From JAWOFN01 sp046497505 [NCBI: bacterium] (GTDB lineage Bacteria > Blakebacterota > Blakebacteria > Blakebacterales): a DNA stretch of 12,453 bases. Under the pieces are notes generated by a model. It did no database searches and was not told where the DNA came from. It was given only the letters and a program-made list of their open reading frames with translations. How positions within the stretch are numbered: the first letter of the stretch is position 1; every line of letters begins with the position of its first letter. Of the stretch, positions 6,595 through 12,453 are shown one piece after another. The translations under genes were made by a program, and so were the position numbers. The stretch lies in the NCBI GenBank assembly GCA_046497505.1, contig JAWOFN010000139.1:1-12453 (forward strand). Reading direction: 5' to 3'.

Positions 6595-9500
6595 TACGGC
6601 GAGAGCGGTGGTACGTGCCCGCCGTCTGGGCCGCCTTCTTCCTCTCCGGCGCCGCCGGGCTGGTCTACGAGGTGGTGTGGGCCCGCTACCTCGACCTGAT
6701 CCTGGGGGGCACCGCCTATGCCCATACCATGGTGCTGGCGGCCTACATGGGAGGGATGGCCCTCGGGGCCTGGTTTTTCGGGCGGCTGGCGGACAGGATG
6801 CGGCAGCCCTTGGTGGTCTACACCTATCTGGAACTGGCCATAGGGCTCTACGGTCTCTTCTTCCCGACCCTCTTCACCTGGGGCAGTTCCCTCTACCTCA
6901 CCCTGGCCGGGCCCCTCGGCACCACGGGAACGGCGGGCGTGCTGAACAAGTCCCTGGTCTCCGCACTCCTGCTCATGCCCCCCACCTTCCTGATGGGGGG
7001 CACCCTCCCCCTGCTGACGCGGGCGGTGACCTCCCTGCCGAAGGATGTGGGGCGAGGGGTCTCGGGGCTCTATTTCATCAACAGTCTGGGTGCGGTGATC
7101 GGGACCCTTCTGGCAGGGTTCCTCTTCATCCGTGTCCTGGGGAACGCGGCCACCGTCACCACGGCGGCCGCCATCAACATCCTCGTGGGGGCGGGGCTGC
7201 TGGCGGCCTGGCGCTTCGGGTACCTGGGAGCGGGGCGGATCGGGCCGCTGGACACCCACGCCCGACAGGAGGGGTCGGAGACCGGCGAGCCGGTCTCGGA
7301 GCCCCCTCCAGGACCCGACTGGCCGGAAGACCCGGCACGTCTGGTCCTCTGGTACCGTGTGGCCGTATGGGGCGCCGGCATCTCCGGTCTCATCGTGATG
7401 GTCTACGAGGTGAGCTGGATCCGGCTGCTCAGCACCATCCTGGGGAGCAGCACCTACTCCTTCACCCTCATGCTGGCCGCTTTCATCACCGGGATCGCCC
7501 TGGGTTCCCTCGCAGCGAGACGGCTTGCGCGGCGGGAACGGCCCTTTCTGTACTTCGGCGTCGCCGAGGTGCTCATGGGTCTGGCCATGCTGGCCGCCCT
7601 CCCCCTCTACGCCCGGCTGCCCTTCAGCTTCCTGCACCTCCAGGGCGTGGTGGCCCGGACCCCCTCCGGCTACGCGGTGTACGAGATCCTGAAGTACCTC
7701 TTCTGTCTAAGCATCATGCTCCTGCCCACGCTGGCCTCCGGGGCGGCCCTGCCCCTGGCCACCGATGCGGCGGCACGGCTGAGCCGGAGGGTGGGGGGCC
7801 CGGTGGGGCGCGTCTACGCGGTGAACACCCTGGGCACCATCGTCGGGGCCCTGGCCGGCGGTCTCATCCTCATACCCGGTCTGGGTGTGAAGCTGACGAT
7901 CGAACTCGCCATCGCGGTGAACGTGCTCTTCGGTCTGGGTGTGCTCGGTCTCCATCCCGCCGTGACCCGGAAGCGCCTGAAGCAGGCCGGCGCGCTGGCG
8001 GCGGCGCTGGCCGCCTTCTATCTCATCTTCGTGCCGGGCTGGGACCAGAGGGCCCTGGCCACCGGGGTCTTCAGGGAGCACGGCGTACAGGGGATGACGG
8101 GAGATGAGTACGAGGCCCGGCTCCAGCGGTACGAGGTGCTCTACTACCAGGAGGATGTGAACGGGACGGTGGCCGTCCTGGGTGACCGGACCACCGGGGC
8201 CCGTTCCATGGTGGTCAACGGCAAGGCGGATGCCAGTACCTACCGGGCGGACCAGGCCACCCAGACGCTCATCGCCGCCATCCCCGCCCTCATGGTTCCC
8301 GACGCGGCCCGGGCCCTGGTCGTGGGGCTGGGGAGCGGTCAGAGTGCCGGTCACCTGCTGCGCTACCCGGTGGAGCGGGTGGAGGTGATCGAGATCTCAC
8401 CCGGTGTGGTGGAGGCCAGCCGGTTCTTCGACCACATCAACGGGAGGCCCCTGGAGGACCCGAGGACCGAACTGGTGACCCAGGACGCCAAGACCTACCT
8501 GCTGAACCGTCCCGAGGCCCGTTACGACCTGATCCTCTCCGAACCGAGCAACCCGTGGATCGCCGGGATGGGGGGTCTCTTCAGCCTGGAGTACTTCCGG
8601 GCCCTGCGGGACCGCCTGGGACCGGGGGGGGTGGCGGCGCAGTGGATCCACACCTACGAGCAGACGGACGAGACCCTCACGAGCGTGCTCGTCACCTTCG
8701 GGGAGGTATTCCCCTACGTCACGGTCTGGGGCACCTCCCGTTCCGACCTCCTGCTGGTGGGGAGCACCCGACCTGTGGAGTGGGACTTCCGGGCATCGGA
8801 GGAGCTGATCCGGCGGTCGGGCGCGGCGGAGATGCTGCAGCGGGTCGGGGTGGGCGACCTCTTCACCCTGCTGGGCCGCCAGCGGATGAGTGCCCTCCGG
8901 ACGGCCGAGGCCACCAGCCTGGGCGGCTATCTGAACACCGACAACTTCCCTTTCCTGGAATACGCCGCGCCCCGTGCCTTCTTCCTCGATGCCACCGCGA
9001 CCTTGACGAGCCGGTTCGACGAGCGGCTGAAGGCCCTGCGGAACACCGGTCTTTTCATCGCCGACTACCTGGCGGGGCGGGACCCCGAACTCGAGGAGCT
9101 GGAGTCCCTGACGGACTATTATCGCAGCCTGGACCTGGAAGGGGAACGTGTCTACCGGTCGGCGATCCGGGCCCGGATGCAGCGGTCAACCTCGGAGAGG
9201 GTGCGGCGGTCGGCCGTGAGGGCCGGTCTGGTGCAGGCGCAGGCCGCGCGTTCCGAGGCGGAGGCGATGTATCACGCCTCCCCGGACAGCCTGGCCCCGG
9301 CCCGGTTCTACGCGGAGGTGCTCATCGAGCAGTACGGGCAGTTCCGGAGCTTCATCCACCCGGCCCGGGACCTCGCGGAGGGACTGCTCGACCTGCTCCC
9401 CGGCCTCGCCGGCCGGGTGGACGACAGGGAGGGCACCTGGTATCTGTACGAGGCGGGGAAGGCGGCCTACGACCTGGGACGGGTGGAGAGGGCCATCGAA

Positions 9501-9824
9501 CTCCTGGAACGGACGGTGGACCGGCTGGGCCTGGCCGCGGACCCCACCGAACTGTTCCGCACCCTGGCCCCTGTGCTGCGGTCGCTGGAGGGGGGCACCA
9601 TGACCCCGGCCATGCGTGAGGACCTCCTGCCCGTCATGGATCCCCGCACCCCCCCGGCCGAGGTCCTGACCTACCTCGGTCGGGTCCTGCTGGAGGCGGG
9701 CCAGGCCGCGCCCGCCCGGGAGCGGTTCCGGGACGCATATCGCCTGGACCCCGGCAGCCTGGTCGCGGCCTTCTATCTCACCGAACTGGACGAATCCCTG
9801 ACCTCAGGCCGGTTCTTCCGCTGA
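6591..9824 (+). CDS. Fused polytopic membrane / spermidine-synthase-like protein with C-terminal TPR-like region
   Basis: This 1077-residue protein has three parts. Residues 8-482 contain about 12-13 hydrophobic helices in two related halves (see findings) joined by a hydrophilic linker (about 208-252). Residues about 510-725 form a spermidine-synthase-like Rossmann domain: nucleotide-binding loop G-L-G-S-G (579-583), acidic Glu601 ending the next strand (V-E-V-I-E-I), and Y-D-L-I-L-S-E-P-S-N-P-W (645-656). Residues about 800-1077 are helical with TPR-like units near 950-980 and 1025-1061. Databases call this architecture fused MFS/spermidine synthase. The residues that make true spermidine synthases work are not conserved: D-S-S-D is replaced by E-P-S-N, and the Tyr-His-Glu of the gate by T-Q-T. 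I therefore do not call it a polyamine enzyme; a SAM-type ligand is plausible and the substrate unknown. Its ATG overlaps the ftsY stop and GGAGGGAGGGG lies just upstream. It is likely inner-membrane, with the Rossmann and TPR domains on one face. Confidence 0.88.
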   Translation: MIRRERWYVPAVWAAFFLSGAAGLVYEVVWARYLDLILGGTAYAHTMVLAAYMGGMALGAWFFGRLADRMRQPLVVYTYLELAIGLYGLFFPTLFTWGSSLYLTLAGPLGTTGTAGVLNKSLVSALLLMPPTFLMGGTLPLLTRAVTSLPKDVGRGVSGLYFINSLGAVIGTLLAGFLFIRVLGNAATVTTAAAINILVGAGLLAAWRFGYLGAGRIGPLDTHARQEGSETGEPVSEPPPGPDWPEDPARLVLWYRVAVWGAGISGLIVMVYEVSWIRLLSTILGSSTYSFTLMLAAFITGIALGSLAARRLARRERPFLYFGVAEVLMGLAMLAALPLYARLPFSFLHLQGVVARTPSGYAVYEILKYLFCLSIMLLPTLASGAALPLATDAAARLSRRVGGPVGRVYAVNTLGTIVGALAGGLILIPGLGVKLTIELAIAVNVLFGLGVLGLHPAVTRKRLKQAGALAAALAAFYLIFVPGWDQRALATGVFREHGVQGMTGDEYEARLQRYEVLYYQEDVNGTVAVLGDRTTGARSMVVNGKADASTYRADQATQTLIAAIPALMVPDAARALVVGLGSGQSAGHLLRYPVERVEVIEISPGVVEASRFFDHINGRPLEDPRTELVTQDAKTYLLNRPEARYDLILSEPSNPWIAGMGGLFSLEYFRALRDRLGPGGVAAQWIHTYEQTDETLTSVLVTFGEVFPYVTVWGTSRSDLLLVGSTRPVEWDFRASEELIRRSGAAEMLQRVGVGDLFTLLGRQRMSALRTAEATSLGGYLNTDNFPFLEYAAPRAFFLDATATLTSRFDERLKALRNTGLFIADYLAGRDPELEELESLTDYYRSLDLEGERVYRSAIRARMQRSTSERVRRSAVRAGLVQAQAARSEAEAMYHASPDSLAPARFYAEVLIEQYGQFRSFIHPARDLAEGLLDLLPGLAGRVDDREGTWYLYEAGKAAYDLGRVERAIELLERTVDRLGLAADPTELFRTLAPVLRSLEGGTMTPAMREDLLPVMDPRTPPAEVLTYLGRVLLEAGQAAPARERFRDAYRLDPGSLVAAFYLTELDESLTSGRFFR

Positions 9825-9881
9825 GGCGGCCCCTCCCCGGCGGCTGGTCCCGACCGGTCACCTGGGGTATATTGCTGAGCC
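9825..9881 (+). promoter_or_regulatory. Possible promoter with -10 box close to the lipoprotein start
   Basis: TATATT at 9868-9873 is the only AT-rich word in this 57-bp gap and resembles a -10 box. Transcription starting 6-8 bases later would begin about 9879-9881, at or next to ATG 9882, giving a leaderless or nearly leaderless message. In agreement, no clear Shine-Dalgarno sequence precedes that ATG, unlike every other gene here. The -35 position (TGGTCC, 9845-9850) is not convincing. A perfect GACCGGTC palindrome (9852-9859) lies between and could be an operator or chance. No terminator for the upstream operon is evident. Confidence 0.35.
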
Positions 9882-10763
9882 ATGCTTCCGAGCGCCCGTG
9901 ACAGGTCGAACCGACGTGCCAGGAACCGCAGGGGATATCCCCGTCTCCTCGTCCGACTCCTCACCCTGGTCACCGCGGCGGGTCTTCTTGGGAGCTGCAC
10001 CCCCTACCGGCGGACCGCGCGGATGGACCTGGCCGAACTGGGCCCCGTCGGGGCCCTCACCCGGGCAGAGGCCCACGGGGGGTCCCTCTCCCGGGTGCGT
10101 GCCACAGGGAGCCTGCAGGTCCGTATGGACGGCGGTTCCCTCACCGCTCAGGGCATCCTCCTCTACGCCGCCCCCGATTCCCTCCGGATGGATGTCCAGG
10201 CCTTCATGGGCACCACGGTGGCCCGGACGCTGCTCCTGGACGACTGGATGGAACTCCACCTGCCCCAGGAGAACGTACTCTACCAGGGGGACCTGAGGGA
10301 CCGGGCTCTCAGGTCCATCGCGGGGGTCCCCCTGGACGGCGCAGCCCTGCGGGAGGTCCTCCTCGGTCCCGCTGCGGCCAGGGACCTGACGGCCCTGGCG
10401 GAGCAGGTGGACCGCTTCGACCTGGGCCCGGGCACATGCCTGATCGGCATCCTCCTGCCGGGGGGCGGGCGTCTGCTCTACAGGCTGGATGACGATCTCC
10501 GTTTCCGATCGGCGACCTACCAGGACGCCGCCGGGGGGGTGCTCTGGGAGACGACCTACACCGAGTGGAAGCGGGCGGGGGAGGGGCTGCTCCCCACCGA
10601 GCTGACGTGGTACTTCCCGATGCGCGGGCTCGAGCTCACGTGGCGGGTGGGTCGGCGATCGGAGAGGCTGCCCGGGAGTGCCGGGGATTTCCAGCTGGAG
10701 GTTCCGGCAGGGGTCCGCAGGCTCCCTGTAGGACCGGTCCTGCCCCCGGAGGATGTGCCGTGA
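9882..10763 (+). CDS. Putative outer-membrane lipoprotein, DUF4292 / LolB-like fold
   Basis: The 293-residue product begins with a long Arg-rich n-region and a hydrophobic stretch (about 21-36) ending in a lipobox L-L-G-S-C, so Cys39 should be lipidated after signal peptidase II cleavage. The mature part alternates short beta-like segments in the LolA/LolB/DUF4292 style: G-S-L-Q-V-R-M-D-G-G-S-L-T (about 76-88), P-D-S-L-R-M-D-V-Q-A-F-M-G-T-T-V-A-R (98-115), then V-P-L-D-G-A-A-L-R-E-V-L-L-G (149-162). This pattern matches DUF4292 proteins of the Bacteroidota-related phyla, thought to bind lipid or lipoprotein acyl chains at the outer membrane; that function is unproven here. No alternative start lies before the lipobox. 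The stop overlaps the UbiA-family start (GTGA, 10760-10763), so the two are translationally coupled. A plain structural lipoprotein is possible. Confidence 0.72.
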   Translation: MLPSARDRSNRRARNRRGYPRLLVRLLTLVTAAGLLGSCTPYRRTARMDLAELGPVGALTRAEAHGGSLSRVRATGSLQVRMDGGSLTAQGILLYAAPDSLRMDVQAFMGTTVARTLLLDDWMELHLPQENVLYQGDLRDRALRSIAGVPLDGAALREVLLGPAAARDLTALAEQVDRFDLGPGTCLIGILLPGGGRLLYRLDDDLRFRSATYQDAAGGVLWETTYTEWKRAGEGLLPTELTWYFPMRGLELTWRVGRRSERLPGSAGDFQLEVPAGVRRLPVGPVLPPEDVP

Positions 10764-11593
10764 AGAGCGCACGGGGTCTCCTCTCCCTGACCCGGCCGGG
10801 CAACGTGCTCATAGCCGCCGGTGCGGTGGTTACGGGCGTGCTGGCCGCTCCCAGCCTCCCCCCCGATTGGGGTCCGGTGGTCTGGGCGGCGGTGGCGGCC
10901 TCGCTCGTCACGGCCGGGGGGAACGTCCTGAACGATGTGGTCGATGTGCGGGTGGACCGGATGAGCAAACCCCACCGGGCCGTGGCCAGCGGACTCGTCA
11001 GCATCCCGCTGGCCATCCTCTGGTCCCTGATGTTCTTCACCGGGGCGGTCATCGCCTCCGTCCCCCTCCCGACCCTCTGTGAGGTCATCACGGTCGGGGC
11101 CGTGGTCCTGGTGGTGGTGTACGACCTGTGGGGGAAGGGACAGCCCCTGGTGGGCAATGTGATGGTCTCGGCCATCTCGGGGATGGCCTTCCCCTTCGCC
11201 AGCCTTGCGGCGGGCCTGGGCTGGTGGGGGGCGATACCCGGTGTGCTGGCCCTCCTTTTCCACCTGGGGAGGGAGATCATCAAGGACCTCGAAGACGAGT
11301 ACGCCGACCGGCAGGCGTCCCTGAGGACCCTGCCGGTGGCTGCCGGGAGCCGTGCGGCCCGCGGGACGGCGGGAGCGGTGCTGACCCTCCTGCTGGTCTC
11401 TCTCCCCGTACCATGGATCGCGGGCTGGATGGGTCCGGCCTACCTGGTGCTGGCAGGGGTCGGGGTGGGGCTGCCGGTACTCGGTGTGCTGTATGTGCTG
11501 GTGTCCGGGACCGACCGGGCGGGATGGGGGCGAGCGGCCCGGGTGCTGAAGTGGGACATGCTGGCAGGTCTCCTGGCGGTGATCGTCGGCTGA
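10760..11593 (+). CDS. UbiA-family prenyltransferase, close to geranylgeranylglycerol-phosphate geranylgeranyltransferase (DGGGP synthase)
   Basis: UbiA enzymes are integral membrane prenyltransferases that move a prenyl chain from its diphosphate to an acceptor. The 277-residue protein has about nine hydrophobic helices and both Mg-diphosphate motifs: N-D-V-V-D-V-R-V-D (58-66) and K-D-L-E-D-E-Y-A-D (175-183). The lack of a quinone-type leader, the Y-D-L-W-G-K-G-Q-P-L-V-G-N-V-M-V-S stretch (121-137) and the compact length resemble the archaeal DGGGP synthase branch, which adds the second isoprenoid chain to ether lipids; homologues occur in FCB bacteria. Menaquinone, heme O or other prenyl transfer cannot be excluded without a tree. 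GTG 10760 is preceded by GGAGG (10748-10752) and overlaps the lipoprotein stop by 4 bp. No GGGP synthase is visible in the window. mutL starts 36 bp after the stop. Confidence 0.85.
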   Translation: MKSARGLLSLTRPGNVLIAAGAVVTGVLAAPSLPPDWGPVVWAAVAASLVTAGGNVLNDVVDVRVDRMSKPHRAVASGLVSIPLAILWSLMFFTGAVIASVPLPTLCEVITVGAVVLVVVYDLWGKGQPLVGNVMVSAISGMAFPFASLAAGLGWWGAIPGVLALLFHLGREIIKDLEDEYADRQASLRTLPVAAGSRAARGTAGAVLTLLLVSLPVPWIAGWMGPAYLVLAGVGVGLPVLGVLYVLVSGTDRAGWGRAARVLKWDMLAGLLAVIVG

Positions 11594-11610
11594 GATGTTC
11601 GATCCAACAC

Positions 11611-11633
11611 GGAGAGGGATGGCGAGCAGGTGA
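11611..11633 (+). promoter_or_regulatory. RBS and four-codon mini-ORF abutting the mutL start
   Basis: GGAGAGGG (11611-11618) is the best Shine-Dalgarno match before mutL but lies 11 bases from its GTG (11630). An ATG at 11619, directly after it, opens a frame of only four codons (M-A-S-R) that stops with TGA at 11631-11633. That stop overlaps the mutL GTG as GTGA, the same overlap used between the lipoprotein and UbiA genes. It may be a tiny coupling ORF or simply chance; see findings. Confidence 0.35.
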
Positions 11634-12453
11634 GGATCCACGTCCTGAAAGACCAGGTGATCAACAAGATCGCCGCCGGAGAGGTGGTGGAGAGGCCGGC
11701 GTCGGTGGTGAAGGAGTTGGTGGAGAACGCGCTGGATGCCGACGCTGGGAATGTGCAGATTGTACTCGGAGCCGGCGGCCGAGACCTCGTCGAGGTCATC
11801 GACGACGGTTCGGGGATGAGCCCCGAGGAAGCCCACCTCGCACTCCAGCGTCACGCTACCAGCAAGATCGAGGACGAAGAGGACCTCAGCCGCTTGGCGA
11901 CATACGGCTTCCGCGGGGAGGCCCTGCCCAGTATAGCCAGCGTGAGCCGGCTGACACTGGAGACCTCGGACGGGGACGCCGAGGGGGTCCGGATACGGGT
12001 CGAGGGGGGCCGGAGGGTCGCCGAGGAGCCCGCTGCCCGCACCCGGGGCACCACGGTGCGTGTGGAGCACCTCTTCGCGAACGTGCCGGCCAGGCGCAAG
12101 TTCCTCCGGGCGGTCCAGACCGAGTACCGTCACGCCCTGGGAGCCGTCAACGAAGCGGCTCTGGCGTGTCTGGACACGGGTTTCCGGCTCACGCACGACG
12201 GACGGGAAGTCTACCGGGTGCCTCCGGGGCAGGGGTTGCGCGACCGGGCGAAGACGCTGTTCAGCGCCCGGAGCGTCGAAGGGGCCATGAGTGTCGCCTC
12301 CGAGGCGGCGGGGATGCGGCTCCGGGGCATCCTCGGCCATCCCGATGCGGCTCGGAGGTCCTCCAGCGGCGTCCACCTGTTCGTGAACGGGCGGCCGGTC
12401 GGCCACCGGGGTCTGGCCTACGCTCTCTACACCGGCTACGGAGAGCTGCTGGG
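11630..12453 (+). CDS. mutL: DNA mismatch repair protein MutL, N-terminal part (cut by window end)
   Basis: MutL is the GHKL ATPase that links mismatch recognition by MutS to strand incision and removal. The first 274 residues are visible. They hold the N-terminal ATPase domain with A-A-G-E-V-V-E-R-P (15-23), K-E-L-V-E-N-A-L-D-A (28-37; catalytic Glu29 and Mg-binding Asn33 fall at the E. coli positions), D-D-G-S-G-M (58-63), H-A-T-S-K (75-79) and G-F-R-G-E-A-L-P-S-I (93-102). The transducer domain begins after about 200 and includes V-N-G-R-P-V. The GTG start gives M-R-I-H-V-L, the normal MutL beginning. The C-terminal dimerisation/endonuclease domain is outside the window, so whether this is a nicking (DQHA-type) MutL cannot be seen. 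It follows the UbiA gene by 36 bp and may be cotranscribed with it; mutS is not seen here. Confidence 0.96.
   Translation, partial: MRIHVLKDQVINKIAAGEVVERPASVVKELVENALDADAGNVQIVLGAGGRDLVEVIDDGSGMSPEEAHLALQRHATSKIEDEEDLSRLATYGFRGEALPSIASVSRLTLETSDGDAEGVRIRVEGGRRVAEEPAARTRGTTVRVEHLFANVPARRKFLRAVQTEYRHALGAVNEAALACLDTGFRLTHDGREVYRVPPGQGLRDRAKTLFSARSVEGAMSVASEAAGMRLRGILGHPDAARRSSSGVHLFVNGRPVGHRGLAYALYTGYGELL

Noticed and set aside
6518-8107. 529-codon + strand frame overlapping the membrane protein
   Set aside because: Gly/Arg/Pro-rich out-of-frame shadow of the first half of the membrane protein; no domain.
9825-9867. Rho-independent terminator after the membrane protein gene
   Set aside because: No stable hairpin followed by a T-run is present; only a short GACCGGTC palindrome.
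10556-12406. 616-codon minus-strand open frame across UbiA and mutL
   Set aside because: Pro/His/Arg-rich with no recognisable motif; it is the shadow of the conserved UbiA-family and MutL genes.
1-12453. CRISPR array or defence system
   Set aside because: No regularly spaced repeats and no defence-type proteins are visible; apart from the integrase fragment the genes are housekeeping or envelope functions.

Overview
The window is a gene-dense, GC-rich bacterial chromosome segment in which every complete gene reads on the + strand. The exception is the first ~430 bases, which look less GC-rich and carry the tail of a mobile-element integrase next to a broken tRNA-Gly. Gene content (SelA, SMC, FtsY, a fused membrane/spermidine-synthase-like protein, a DUF4292/LolB-like lipoprotein, an archaeal-type UbiA prenyltransferase and MutL) suggests a high-GC lineage of the FCB superphylum, such as Gemmatimonadota or a related candidate phylum. 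That placement is an inference from gene families; no rRNA or other marker is present to settle it.

Layout. (1) 1-228: C-terminal end of a tyrosine recombinase. (2) 229-417: copies of a TGTTACGT-type repeat, two of them forming a perfect inverted repeat just after the integrase stop, followed by the 5' half of tRNA-Gly(GCC) on the minus strand. The tRNA homology ends inside the anticodon arm, so this looks like an integration junction or scar. (3) 431-617: AT-rich promoter-like block, then a leader with several hairpins, two of them strong, ending at the selA ribosome binding site. (4) 618-6594: selA, smc and ftsY with 13-15 bp gaps. A 1077-residue membrane protein (6591-9824) follows, overlapping ftsY by 4 bp; these four genes look like one operon. 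(5) 9825-9881: short gap with a -10-like box so close to the next ATG that the message may be nearly leaderless. (6) 9882-11593: lipoprotein and UbiA-type prenyltransferase genes overlapping by 4 bp. (7) 11630-end: mutL, cut by the window edge.

How the genes relate. SelA makes Sec-tRNA(Sec), so the cell should make selenoproteins, but neither selB nor selC is visible here. SMC (chromosome organisation) beside FtsY (SRP receptor) is a widespread arrangement. FtsY is followed with overlapping codons by a large polytopic membrane protein, the type of client the SRP pathway delivers. The lipoprotein/UbiA pair points to envelope or lipid work.

The points most worth a second look are: the interrupted tRNA-Gly with integrase-associated repeats; the structured selA leader, which may be a SelB-regulated SECIS-like element; the spermidine-synthase-like domain lacking the usual aminopropyltransferase residues and fused to a visibly duplicated 6-TM unit; and the DGGGP-synthase-like UbiA in a bacterial setting.
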